From Paludibacteraceae bacterium (GTDB lineage: Bacteria > Bacteroidota > Bacteroidia > Bacteroidales > Paludibacteraceae): 64,000 nt of DNA. Shown in pieces: positions 8,842 to 17,083 of the stretch (positions within the stretch are counted from its first letter, which is position 1; each line of letters opens with the position of its first letter). The translations under genes were made by a program, and so were the position numbers. The DNA lies in contig JAFSMP010000021.1 in assembly GCA_017447875.1 (NCBI GenBank), positions 1-64,000 of the forward strand, given 5' to 3'. Under the pieces are notes generated by a model that did not search any database, was not told the origin of the DNA, and worked only from the letters and a program-made list of their open reading frames with translations.

Positions 8842-10590
8842 TTATTGGTTATAATATTTATTTCCGTTCTGAATGACGAGTCCCCGGAAGGATGCATCAA
8901 CGCGCTGTCCCATGATATTATAGACCGGTTGCGTGCGATCGAGTGCCGGCACGGTTTGTAATGCCTGCATCGTATCTTCACCGAGGATATAATAAAGCGC
9001 ATAATCGGTGCCTTTGAGCACCAGGGTGTATCCGGCAGGAGCCTCATCTTCCGCTGCCGTACCGAGCATCAGTTTGATGGCACCTTTCTTACCGTGCACT
9101 GTAGCACGGTACCAACCGGTATCGGCTGACTCATCGACCAAACTCTGCGAATGAATACCGGCTGCCCGGCGGGCTTCGATCATCTTCTTGATCTCCGCTT
9201 TGTACTTGATCCAATGCGGATAGAAGACGCAAGGCACACCCGGCATGGAGAGCAGATAGGCGTTACAACGCATCATCAGACTCTTGTCATTGATACTGGA
9301 TCCATCCCCTTTGCCGTTCGGTTCATTTCCGTTACCGCGATTGAAGGTGTCATGGTTATCAATGAAGGTAACAGCATATTTCTCATATCCTTTGCCGCGC
9401 AGCCCACCATTGATACATTTGGTATAACTCTTCTTGAAGATACCGTCCCGGAAGGTGTTGTATTTGAGTGCAAAATCGAAGGCAAGGCTATTCTTAACGG
9501 CATTGTCGATACGCGATTTGAGTGTCGCAGCATCACCATACCAGTACTCCATGACGGAGAAATAAGGTTTGGCGGCTGCGTTATACGCGTTGATATGCTT
9601 GGTATGGAATCCTCCGCAGTAGTCATAGCGGAATCCGTCGTACAGCATCACCTTCTTCATCCACTTCGTATAGGCCTTGCACATGTTCTGCACGTTCTCG
9701 TCAGTATGGTCCCAATCGCGTGCAGCTTCATAGTTCGCCTCGTGTTGTCCGTCATCGGCATTACCGGAGGGGTTGCAACCGCCTTCGTCATCGGAGGTGA
9801 TCCAGGACGCATCGGGTCTGAACGTACCGTATTGACCGAAATTCAGTTCGTTGAAGTCACACCACGAACCTTTGTTTCCGCAGTGGTTGATAACGATGTC
9901 TGCCAGGACCTTCACATCATGAGCATGGAGCGTTGCCAACAGGGTGCGCAGTTCGCTCTCACTTCCCAAGCTACTATTCTGATTGCTGTAACAGGAAGCG
10001 ATATAGCCAAGACCGTCACTCTTGGGTGCAGAACTGGGAGGAAGCCATACGAGCGAGAAGTACGAACCTATCTCTGCGGCTTGTCCGGTGAGGGTAGCCC
10101 ACCGCGTATTCCCGTATTCCTTATCCCACGGACTATCCCAATAGAAAGCTTGCAGCATAATATCTTCGCATTGCGCAGGCACCGCTACCTCATAGTCTTT
10201 GGGTGAATAGGGTTCGGGAGACGTACCGTCGGACGATTGAATGAACCACATGTCATCGTTCATCTTCATCTTGATATAGATATCGTACGTCCCGGCCACA
10301 TTACAGGTGAGGGCTGACGAACCCGTAGAGAAATTAGCATAGGCCCCATAGGGGTCGATAACCGCTATGTTCCATGCCGCACCGGAACCGGCATCGTAGC
10401 AGGTGAGCCGGTCGTTCTTGGCAAGCGACACATTCATCGCTGCATACTGCGTACGCTCTTGATAATCCTTGACACCGGTGTTCGTAGCCGGCACGTCACG
10501 CGTACCGTTGATACGCACGTAGAAGGGTTCGGCCATCAAGGCCAAACCACTCCACACACCCACTATACAAAGGATCAATCTTCGCATCAC
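8842..10590 (-). CDS. Secreted GH13 alpha-amylase
   Basis: The 582-residue protein has a signal peptide, the shared N-terminal module (about residues 22-125) and a GH13 catalytic domain starting at DIMLQAFYWDSPW. The catalytic regions are KVLADIVINHCG (I), YDGFRYDYCGGF (II), YFSVMEYWYG (III) and VTFIDNHDTFN (IV), followed by SMPGVPCVFYPHW. These motifs resemble plant-type and related alpha-amylases. Its C-terminal tail is divergent (PVYNIMGQRV, then 19 further residues). The start overlaps the stop of the upstream amylase by 4 nt. Confidence 0.92.
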   Translation of the reverse strand: MMRRLILCIVGVWSGLALMAEPFYVRINGTRDVPATNTGVKDYQERTQYAAMNVSLAKNDRLTCYDAGSGAAWNIAVIDPYGAYANFSTGSSALTCNVAGTYDIYIKMKMNDDMWFIQSSDGTSPEPYSPKDYEVAVPAQCEDIMLQAFYWDSPWDKEYGNTRWATLTGQAAEIGSYFSLVWLPPSSAPKSDGLGYIASCYSNQNSSLGSESELRTLLATLHAHDVKVLADIVINHCGNKGSWCDFNELNFGQYGTFRPDASWITSDDEGGCNPSGNADDGQHEANYEAARDWDHTDENVQNMCKAYTKWMKKVMLYDGFRYDYCGGFHTKHINAYNAAAKPYFSVMEYWYGDAATLKSRIDNAVKNSLAFDFALKYNTFRDGIFKKSYTKCINGGLRGKGYEKYAVTFIDNHDTFNRGNGNEPNGKGDGSSINDKSLMMRCNAYLLSMPGVPCVFYPHWIKYKAEIKKMIEARRAAGIHSQSLVDESADTGWYRATVHGKKGAIKLMLGTAAEDEAPAGYTLVLKGTDYALYYILGEDTMQALQTVPALDRTQPVYNIMGQRVDASFRGLVIQNGNKYYNQ

Positions 10591-12440
10591 TTAATCTGCT
10601 GTCCCTGTACGTTATAGACCTTCTCGCCTACGCGGATAAACAGTTGACCGTTTTGGATGAATTTCTCACCCTTGAGTACGTTCTGTTGACTGTTCACCGT
10701 CTCTACGCCCTGTACCACCGGTGTACGCTCCGTATTCTTATCGCCACGCGGACTGTTGGTCTTGTAATATACACCGTAGTTCGTGCCTTTGACAGCCAAG
10801 GTAAAGCCGCTCGGCGTGTTGTTATAACCGGAGTTCGGGCCGATGAAGATCTTGATCTGTCCGTTTGTACCGGTGATAGTAGCCGTATAGAAACCCTCTC
10901 CGGCATCATCGGTAACTGCACTCTCGCTGTGTACGCCGGTTTTATAACGTGCGTTGATCATCTTCTTGAGCGGATCTTTGAACGTCACCCAATGCGGATA
11001 GAACACCAGAGGAACACCCGGCATAGAGAGCAGGTATGCATAGCATTGCAGGATCTTATCCTTGCATACAGTCATCGAGTTACCCAATCCGCAGAACTCG
11101 TTACCGTCACGTTGGAACGAGTCGTGGCTATCGAGGAAGGTCACTGCATAACGGGACTTACCTGCACCCAGCAGACCTGCACCCTTGAGACCCTGATAAT
11201 AGTCCGAAGCGATACCATTGTTGAACGCCTGATATTTCGTTGCGAAGTCGAAGGTAAGGGTGTTCCATCCCGCATCGTTGAGGTGAGACTGCAGTGCATT
11301 TACATCACCGTCCCACATCTCCATCACGGAGAAATAAGCCTCACCGGCGCGGTTATACTCATTGATATGACTGTTATGGAAACCCTTGCAGTAGTCATAG
11401 CGGAAACCGTCTACCTTGATCGTATTACGCAACCATTTGGCGTAGGCGCAGCACATCTCCCGTACTTTCGCATTCTGATGATCCCAATCACGTCCGGAGT
11501 CATAGTTGGCCTCACTGCCGTATCCGTCATCGTTGGCACCGGTTGCGGTACCCAGGCAGTCCCCTGCTTTCGGATCGGAGTTCATCTCATCGGTTTGGCA
11601 TATCCACGATGCATCGGGTTTGAAATAACCGTACTTACCGAAGTTCATCGAAGCGAACTTACACCATCCTTCTTGTGCCACTGCATGGTTCACCACCACA
11701 TCGGCTACGACACGTGCACCGTTCTCATGGAGCACCTTGATCAGTTTGGTGAGGTTACTCTGCTGTCCCCAATCGCTGGTGAGGTTACTGTAACATACAG
11801 GCAGATAACCCGTTCCGCCGGTGGAGTTATTAAACGGCGGTAACCAAACCAGGTCAAACCACTGGCCGATCTCTTCACCCATCTTCAGACCTCCGTCGCC
11901 CTCTTTATTGAGGAAATCCACCCATTTGGTACGACCGTACTCTTCGGTGATCTGTGTGTTATAACTATCCCAATAGAAAGCCTGAAGGAGCACGTCCGGA
12001 CATTTCTCCGGTACGGAAGAGGTGTAACCGGGCGAAGGAGGCGTAGGATCATCTCCACCGCCGGGTATATCCTGACCGGAACCGCAACCCGATCCTTCTT
12101 CTACATACAACAGGTCATCATCGTATTTAAGTTTGATGTAGAAGTTATAACATCCACTTTTGTTAACCGTGTAACGGTCACCACTCAACTCAAAGTTCTG
12201 ATACGCTCCGTACGGATCCAGAGGTACTGCCCACGCGGCTTTGTTGGTGTAGTCATAGAGTTGGCAATAATCGCCTTGACTCACTTGCACGTGCGCCAGA
12301 TACTGTTCACGTCCCTGATAATCCGGTTCTCCGGTCTTTGTAGCCTGAAAATAGGTCTTACCGTTCACCAGAATTCCATAATTCTGCGCTTGCAGCGCCG
12401 CTGCAAGAAGTACGCAGAAACATAACATCATTTTTCGCAT
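10587..12440 (-). CDS. Secreted GH13 alpha-amylase
   Basis: The 617-residue protein has a signal peptide (MRKMMLCFCVLLAAALQA), the shared N-terminal module YGILVNGKTYF to about residue 120, a Gly/Pro linker and a GH13 barrel. Its motifs are RVVADVVVNHAV (I), DGFRYDYCKGF (II), YFSVMEMWDG (III) and VTFLDSHDSFQ (IV), where Ser replaces the usual Asn before His-Asp. A C-terminal beta domain and the tail GQLFIRVGEKVYNVQGQQIK follow. It is one of four tandem copies and would hydrolyse starch outside the cell or at its surface. Confidence 0.93.
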   Translation of the reverse strand: MRKMMLCFCVLLAAALQAQNYGILVNGKTYFQATKTGEPDYQGREQYLAHVQVSQGDYCQLYDYTNKAAWAVPLDPYGAYQNFELSGDRYTVNKSGCYNFYIKLKYDDDLLYVEEGSGCGSGQDIPGGGDDPTPPSPGYTSSVPEKCPDVLLQAFYWDSYNTQITEEYGRTKWVDFLNKEGDGGLKMGEEIGQWFDLVWLPPFNNSTGGTGYLPVCYSNLTSDWGQQSNLTKLIKVLHENGARVVADVVVNHAVAQEGWCKFASMNFGKYGYFKPDASWICQTDEMNSDPKAGDCLGTATGANDDGYGSEANYDSGRDWDHQNAKVREMCCAYAKWLRNTIKVDGFRYDYCKGFHNSHINEYNRAGEAYFSVMEMWDGDVNALQSHLNDAGWNTLTFDFATKYQAFNNGIASDYYQGLKGAGLLGAGKSRYAVTFLDSHDSFQRDGNEFCGLGNSMTVCKDKILQCYAYLLSMPGVPLVFYPHWVTFKDPLKKMINARYKTGVHSESAVTDDAGEGFYTATITGTNGQIKIFIGPNSGYNNTPSGFTLAVKGTNYGVYYKTNSPRGDKNTERTPVVQGVETVNSQQNVLKGEKFIQNGQLFIRVGEKVYNVQGQQIK

Positions 12441-12452
12441 TGTATTAAATTT

Positions 12453-14264
12453 TTAGTATATTGCATTACCCATCATATCATAGGTCTTGTCACCCATGCG
12501 GATGAACAGTTTGCCATCCTGAAGGAACTTCTGTGCCTTCTCCGCGAACCGCTCACCGTTCACCGCTTCCAGGCCTGTCGGCATGGGTTTGGAGCTATTC
12601 ACCCAGATCTCAAAACTCTCGTTGTGTCCTTCCTTGGTGCTATAGTTGCTGGCGGCCAACTTATAATCCGGACCGAAGCCCTGTTTGTTCGCTTTGTCAC
12701 CCAAGCAGAGGATAAGCCAGCCGTTATGTCCGACGATCGTAGCCTGATAACCGGTTGCCGTCGAGTACTCATTCTCTACCGCACTCTCGCTATGTACGCC
12801 TGCCCATTTACGCGCCAAAATCATCGGCTTGAGATCCTCTTTGTATTTCTTCCAATGCGGATAGAAGATGCAAGGCACACCCGGCATCGACAGCAGGAAC
12901 GCATTCGCCTGCATCAGACGAGCCTTCAGTTCCGCTTTCATCGAGTTACCACGACCGCCGAACTCAAAGCCATTGTCGCGCAAGAACCAGTCATGACTCT
13001 CCATGAACGTCACCGCATAACGACCATTCCCTTGAGCAATAAGACTGTTACCACGACCATGACCGTAGTCCCAACCGGCGAACTTATCAAACACATCCCA
13101 TTTCACGCAGAAGTCCAGACCCATGATGTCGTATTCAGAAGCCTGAATGCGACCCCAAATCTCCTCTGTTCCGGAATAGCACTCCATGAACGCGATCTCC
13201 GGACGCGCTTCTTTATTGTAGTTATGATGATGCCAGTTATTGAATCCGTCACCCTTGTCATAGCGGAATCCGTCGTATTTCATGACGTTACGCATCCACT
13301 TGAGGTAAGCGATGAACATCTTCTGCACTTTCGGCATGTCGTGTGCCCAATCGCGTGCTCCGTCCCAGTTCTCGCCGTCATCTGCATTACCGGTTGCAGT
13401 ACCCCAGCACGCACCCGATCCTTCGCTCTCCTTACTCGGCTTGTTCCACTCGGCATTCACCTCGTCGTTATTGCAGATATACGATGCGTCCGGATAGAAC
13501 TTACCGTACTCTCCGAAGTCCATCTCCGGGAAGTCGCACCAGGTTGTATAACCGGCGCAGTGGTTGATCACGATGTCCGCCACCACCTTACTGCCTGCGT
13601 TATGCAACGCACTGATCAGCGCCTCCAGTTCCGCACGCGTTCCCCAGTTGGAGTTCTGGTTGCTGTACTGCTTGGGATGGTATCCGGCACCGTCTCCGTA
13701 TGCACTCGGTGGCAACCATACATAGTCGAAATACGCACCTATCTCAGCAGCCTGCGGCGTCAGCGTCTTCCATTTGGTATCGCCGTACTCACTCACACCC
13801 GGAGATGCCGCATCATACGACTCGTTGTAGAACGCCTGCATCAGTACAGCTTCACACTGGTGAGGCACGGAACCGGTGTAGATATCATCCACATCTTCTC
13901 CGTCACCGCAGTTGGAACCTGCTCCGACATAGACCTGATCGTCCTCGTATTTGAGCTTGATATAGAAATCATAGCAACCGGTGACGCTTGCGGTATAGCG
14001 GTCTTCACCTTTCGTGAAACCCGCCACCGACCAAGTGTCCAATGGCACGACCCATTTAGATTTATACTCCGCATCATACAACTGCAGATAATCTCCGCTC
14101 TTCACTTTCACATGTGCGCAAAACTGGTCGCGACCTTGTGCATCAGGTTCATCGATGTGCGTACCTGCGAAATACGTCTTACCGTTCACCAATATTCCGT
14201 AATTACCTGCTGTAGCATAGAGTGCACAGCACAGGGCCATAATGGCCAATAGTGTTTTTCTCAT
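12453..14264 (-). CDS. Secreted GH13 alpha-amylase
   Basis: The 603-residue protein has a signal peptide, the N-terminal module YGILVNGKTYFAGTHIDEPD and a GH13 domain. The motifs are KVVADIVINHCAG (I), YDGFRYDKGDGF (II), IAFMECYSGT (III) and VTFMESHDWF (IV). Regions III and IV are the most divergent of the set, with ESHDW in place of DNHDT, although the acid Glu and the His-Asp pair remain. The tail is GKLFIRMGDKTYDMMGNAIY. Its start overlaps the preceding gene's stop by 4 nt. A different chain-length or branching preference is possible but not shown. Confidence 0.91.
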   Translation of the reverse strand: MRKTLLAIMALCCALYATAGNYGILVNGKTYFAGTHIDEPDAQGRDQFCAHVKVKSGDYLQLYDAEYKSKWVVPLDTWSVAGFTKGEDRYTASVTGCYDFYIKLKYEDDQVYVGAGSNCGDGEDVDDIYTGSVPHQCEAVLMQAFYNESYDAASPGVSEYGDTKWKTLTPQAAEIGAYFDYVWLPPSAYGDGAGYHPKQYSNQNSNWGTRAELEALISALHNAGSKVVADIVINHCAGYTTWCDFPEMDFGEYGKFYPDASYICNNDEVNAEWNKPSKESEGSGACWGTATGNADDGENWDGARDWAHDMPKVQKMFIAYLKWMRNVMKYDGFRYDKGDGFNNWHHHNYNKEARPEIAFMECYSGTEEIWGRIQASEYDIMGLDFCVKWDVFDKFAGWDYGHGRGNSLIAQGNGRYAVTFMESHDWFLRDNGFEFGGRGNSMKAELKARLMQANAFLLSMPGVPCIFYPHWKKYKEDLKPMILARKWAGVHSESAVENEYSTATGYQATIVGHNGWLILCLGDKANKQGFGPDYKLAASNYSTKEGHNESFEIWVNSSKPMPTGLEAVNGERFAEKAQKFLQDGKLFIRMGDKTYDMMGNAIY

Positions 14265-15709
14265 TGTATCTTTTCTCCTAAAATTGTATATACATCTTCA
14301 TTGATGCGAATGAACAGTTGTCCGTCCTTGATGAACTTCTGTCCCTGTACCGCCGCACCGTTCACCGTTTGCAGTCCTTCCGGATACATCGCAACAAACA
14401 CGGTATACGCAGCGGTCTCACCACCCTCGATCGCCAGTTCATATCCTTCCGGAACTTCCGTCGAGCGGCCCGGTCCCAGACGCAAGATCACCGATCCGCG
14501 GTGACCCTGCACGGTAGCCTGATAATACGTAGCATCCGCTTTCTCGGTTATCTCCGATTCCGAATGAATACCCGCCTGTTTACGCACCGCGATGAGTGCA
14601 TCTATCTCCGCCTGATAACTCTTCCAATGCGGCCAGAAGACACAGGGCACACCCGGCAACAGCAGGATATAGGCGTTCGCCTGCAGGATCTTATTCTTCA
14701 CCGCTGCATCAGTCAGGTCCACATTATAACCGATGAACTCCTGACTCTGCGCATCCGAGCGCTCGAAGGTGTCATGATTATCGATGAACGTAACGGCGTA
14801 TTTCTTATATCCCTTACCGCGTAACGAGGTACCGGGTTTGATCAGCAGACTGTAGTTAGGCGAAGACTTGCCTAAGGTATTTCCCAACACGTACTTCAGC
14901 GGAAAATCGAAGATCATCGTGTTATAGTCCGTTGCCTTAAGGTGGCTCACCTGCTTATCGATGCTTTCCCATAACTCCGATACGGAGAGATAGGGCTTAG
15001 CAGCCTGGTTATACAGACTTAGATACTTACCGGCATAACCCAGGGTCATATCGTAGCGAAAACCGTCATATTTCATCGCTCCGATCATCCACTGCAGGTA
15101 GGACTTCGCCCATTCCTGCACATAGGAACTGGTATGATCCAAGTCCCGCGCACCCGCAAAATCCGTACCGGTATCCGCCGCTCCGCGTTCCGTGCTGCCG
15201 TAGCACCCCGACTCCGGATTGGTGAAGGCCTCATCGCCTTTGCAGATATGAGAACGGGTCAATTGGAACTTACCTCCGTACATCGGCGTGAAGTCATCGG
15301 CATAGAAGGTGCACCAAGAGGAGTCGTTTCCACGATGGTTAATCACGATATCCGCAATCACTTTCGTTCCGCCGTCATGCAGCGCCTTGATCAACGCCAC
15401 CAGCGAACTCTTCTGACCCCAATCGCTATTCTGATTATTCATCTTAGCCGGGATATACCCCACTCCACCCGACGACGAAGCGCTGGGCGGCAACCAGATC
15501 ATGTCAAAACTCGCATTGATAGCAGCCGTATCTTTAGTCAGGTTCACCCACAACGTACGACCGTATTTATCCAACTTATAACTATCCCAGTAGAAACCCT
15601 GCAACATCACGCCCTCGCACTCGGAAGGAACGCCGATATTGGCTGCAGAAATAACACTCGTGTTCACGAGCAACCCCATAGAAAGAATAGTAAGAATTAA
15701 TTTTTTCAT
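14261..15709 (-). CDS. Secreted GH13 alpha-amylase, first gene of the run
   Basis: This is the shortest of the tandem amylases (482 residues). It has a signal peptide (MKKLILTILSMGLLVNTSVISA) and goes directly into the GH13 domain, without the N-terminal module of the others. Motifs are KVIADIVINHRGN (I), YDGFRYDMTLGY (II), YLSVSELWES (III) and VTFIDNHDTFE (IV). The tail is GQLFIRINEDVYTILGEKIQ. A good promoter lies 25-60 nt upstream, so transcription of the whole run probably begins here. Confidence 0.93.
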   Translation of the reverse strand: MKKLILTILSMGLLVNTSVISAANIGVPSECEGVMLQGFYWDSYKLDKYGRTLWVNLTKDTAAINASFDMIWLPPSASSSGGVGYIPAKMNNQNSDWGQKSSLVALIKALHDGGTKVIADIVINHRGNDSSWCTFYADDFTPMYGGKFQLTRSHICKGDEAFTNPESGCYGSTERGAADTGTDFAGARDLDHTSSYVQEWAKSYLQWMIGAMKYDGFRYDMTLGYAGKYLSLYNQAAKPYLSVSELWESIDKQVSHLKATDYNTMIFDFPLKYVLGNTLGKSSPNYSLLIKPGTSLRGKGYKKYAVTFIDNHDTFERSDAQSQEFIGYNVDLTDAAVKNKILQANAYILLLPGVPCVFWPHWKSYQAEIDALIAVRKQAGIHSESEITEKADATYYQATVQGHRGSVILRLGPGRSTEVPEGYELAIEGGETAAYTVFVAMYPEGLQTVNGAAVQGQKFIKDGQLFIRINEDVYTILGEKIQ

Positions 15710-15733
15710 GGCTCATATTATTAAAAGCGGGTG

Positions 15734-15766
15734 CAAATGTACAAAAAATTTCGCATATATGCAAGC
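15734..15766 (-). promoter_or_regulatory. Promoter of the amylase run
   Basis: On the minus strand a near-palindromic TTGCATATATGCG covers the -33 position and TACATTTG is the -7 box, followed by CACCCG. It matches the porQ and malQ promoters closely. Confidence 0.75.
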
Positions 15767-15794
15767 GCGCGCGCTTTTTTTTATAAAAAAAGTG

Positions 15795-16499
15795 TTATTT
15801 TTGGCTTTTTTCGATCTTTTTCACTTCCACCGTTTGCATATTTACGGAAAAAGACACGGTATATCCGGCATAGTCCAATTTGTACTCCCGATCCGGGTCA
15901 TTCTGGTACGCCGGACGCGGATCCTGCGACAGGATATACTCGATATCACGCCATAGGTTCTCATCCGCTAATCGTTTACCGCTAACCGTTAACCGATAAT
16001 CTTTACTTTCTTCCGCAAACCCGTTCTTCGCATCTTCATGGCTATCCGAAAAACTGAGATAGGGTTTGATATCATAAATCGGCGTACCGTCCAGCAGGTC
16101 GGCTCCGCTGACAATCAGTTCAAGAGAACCGCTTTCGACTTTCGACTTTTGACTTTTGACTACTTTGATCAACCGTACACTGCTCAATCCCAGCGGATTA
16201 GGTCGGAAAGGAGAACGGGTAGCGAACACGCCCATTCGGGTGTTTCCGCCTAAGCGCGGAGGCCGCACCGTCGGGCTCCACTTGCTTTCGACTTTCGACT
16301 TTTCTCTTTCGACTTTATCAAAGCCCCAGATGAGCCAAAGATGGCTATATCCTTCGATGCCGCGAAGGGCTTCATGGATACGGTATTCGGGTTCAAAAAC
16401 GATACGGGTGACGATCGGACTTTCGTCCCTACTCTGACGAGGAATACCGAACTTATCCGAGTGCCCGTTGCGGGCGTATGCAATCACTTTTAGGTCCAT
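15795..16499 (-). CDS. trmO: tRNA (N6-threonylcarbamoyladenosine(37)-N6)-methyltransferase TrmO
   Basis: The 234-residue protein (start MDLKVIAYARNGH; the longer reading frame upstream runs through the promoter) has the TrmO/TsaA signatures GYSHLWLIWGF and TRSPFRPNPLGLSSV and a C-terminal domain with QDPRPAYQ. It methylates t6A37 in certain tRNA-Thr species with S-adenosylmethionine. Three repeat tracts lie inside the frame, encoding VEREKSKVESK, VVKSQKSKVES and DYRLTVSGKRLAD. These look like insertions in surface loops. Confidence 0.92.
   Translation of the reverse strand: MDLKVIAYARNGHSDKFGIPRQSRDESPIVTRIVFEPEYRIHEALRGIEGYSHLWLIWGFDKVEREKSKVESKWSPTVRPPRLGGNTRMGVFATRSPFRPNPLGLSSVRLIKVVKSQKSKVESGSLELIVSGADLLDGTPIYDIKPYLSFSDSHEDAKNGFAEESKDYRLTVSGKRLADENLWRDIEYILSQDPRPAYQNDPDREYKLDYAGYTVSFSVNMQTVEVKKIEKSQK
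15967..16001. repeat. 7-nt-period tract in trmO (third)
   Basis: Units such as CTAATCG, TTTACCG, CTAACCG and TTAACCG run head to tail and encode RLTVSGKRLA near the C-terminus of TrmO. Confidence 0.65.
16132..16163. repeat. 7-nt-period tract in trmO (second)
   Basis: Units ACTTTCG and ACTTTTG repeat four times and encode KSQKSKVES on the minus strand. The same words occur at 16284-16318, 16991-17028, 46477-46506 and 46743-46782. Confidence 0.8.
16284..16318. repeat. 7-nt-period tract in trmO (first)
   Basis: Units CTTTCGA, CTTTTCT and similar repeat in frame and encode KVEREKSKVESK, between the conserved LIWGF and TVRPPRLGGN segments. Confidence 0.75.
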
Positions 16500-16518
16500 A
16501 ATTCGCACAAATTTGATG

Positions 16519-16546
16519 CAAAAGTACTGCTTTTTGAGCAAAAATA
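16519..16546 (-). promoter_or_regulatory. Promoter of trmO
   Basis: On the minus strand the -7 box is TACTTTTG, followed by CATC, with a TTTTTGCTC -33 region. It supports starting trmO at 16499. Confidence 0.65.
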
Positions 16547-16575
16547 CAAGTTTTTTACATTTTTTTTGCAAAAAA

Positions 16576-16607
16576 TTTGCACATGTCAAAAAAAAGCAGT
16601 ACTTTTG
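16576..16607 (+). promoter_or_regulatory. Promoter of tRNA-Phe
   Basis: TTTGCACATGTCA at -33 and TACTTTTG at -7 are separated by 20 nt. It predicts a leader of about 95 nt before tRNA-Phe. Confidence 0.7.
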
Positions 16608-16639
16608 CAGCCGCTTTTCAAAAATAAAGTTGGGCGGAG

Positions 16640-16704
16640 TCCTTCGGGGCCCCCGAAAATTTTAATTTTTGGGGAGAGCGCAGCGCAACACGTAGCGTCA
16701 GCGA
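16640..16704 (+). other. Structured leader of tRNA-Phe
   Basis: A CCCC...GGGG hairpin with an A/T-rich interior is followed by GAGCGCAGCGCAACACG and then AGCGAG directly at the tRNA 5' end. The GAGCG(C/T)AGC(A/G)CAA(C/T)ACG core also occurs in the leaders of tRNA-Ala and tRNA-fMet, and the hairpin is copied at 16844-16881. Confidence 0.5.
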
Positions 16705-16777
16705 GGTGCCATAGCTCAGTTGGTAGAGCAAAGGACTGAAAATCCTTGTGTCCCTAGTTCGATTCTCGGTGGCACCA
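16705..16777 (+). tRNA. tRNA-Phe (GAA)
   Basis: The acceptor stem is GGTGCCA/TGGCACC and the anticodon loop CTGAAAA gives GAA. The T stem as read (CCTAG/CTCGG) has a T-C mismatch in its middle pair, which is unusual. CCA is not encoded. Confidence 0.92.
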
Positions 16778-16783
16778 CAGAAA

Positions 16784-16809
16784 AGTCTCTCATTTGAGGG
16801 ACTTTTTTG
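16784..16809 (+). terminator. Rho-independent terminator of tRNA-Phe
   Basis: An 8-bp stem AGTCTCTC/GAGGGACT (one G-U pair) with loop ATTT is followed by six T. Confidence 0.8.
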
Positions 16810-16843
16810 TGTGTGTCCATAACAGAATCGAACTATTTAATAT

Positions 16844-16988
16844 GGGTCCCCGCAAATTTTAATTTGTGGGGAGAGCGCAGCTCATCCGAATAACTACCGT
16901 TAAAACATAGTTTTGACGCGCTTATGAGGATGATGCAAGCGAGATTCTCGGTGGCACCACAGAAAGAGACTTTCGGGTCTCTTTTTTG
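16844..16988 (+). pseudogene. Degenerate duplicate of the tRNA-Phe unit
   Basis: This stretch repeats the tRNA-Phe leader hairpin (16844-16881 against 16647-16684) and the last 17 nt of the tRNA plus 6 nt beyond (16943-16965, identical over 23 nt to 16761-16783). A second terminator hairpin follows (16965-16988). The tRNA 5' portion is missing. In its place are about 60 nt that can fold into a long hairpin around GTTAAAACATAGTTTTGAC. It cannot make a tRNA. It may be a scar of an integration at the tRNA 3' end or a decayed tandem copy. Confidence 0.65.
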
Positions 16989-16990
16989 TT

Positions 16991-17028
16991 GCTTTCAACT
17001 TTTTTCTTTCGACTTTTGACTAAAAAAC
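16991..17028. repeat. 7-nt-period tract upstream of porQ
   Basis: Units CTTTCAA, CTTTCGA and CTTTTGA precede the porQ promoter. They use the same words as the trmO and rlmI tracts. Confidence 0.65.
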
Positions 17029-17059
17029 TTGCATATATGCAAAATTTTTCGTACCTTTG
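17029..17059 (+). promoter_or_regulatory. Promoter of porQ-cmk-ispH
   Basis: The palindrome TTGCATATATGCAA spans the -33 region, with TACCTTTG and CACCCG at -7. A TTG inside this -7 box opens the longest reading frame but cannot be the real start. Confidence 0.8.
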
Positions 17060-17083
17060 CACCCGATTTTAAAGTGCGGTAGT

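Noticed and set aside
10644..11843. Long plus-strand frames opposite the amylase genes (also at 12624-14252 and 9151-10206)
   Set aside because: They mirror GC-rich third positions of real genes on the other strand and show no start signals or recognisable motifs.
17057..17083. TTG start of a longer porQ frame
   Set aside because: The TTG lies within the -7 box TACCTTTG and would precede transcription; the GTG at 17084 leads straight into a signal peptide.
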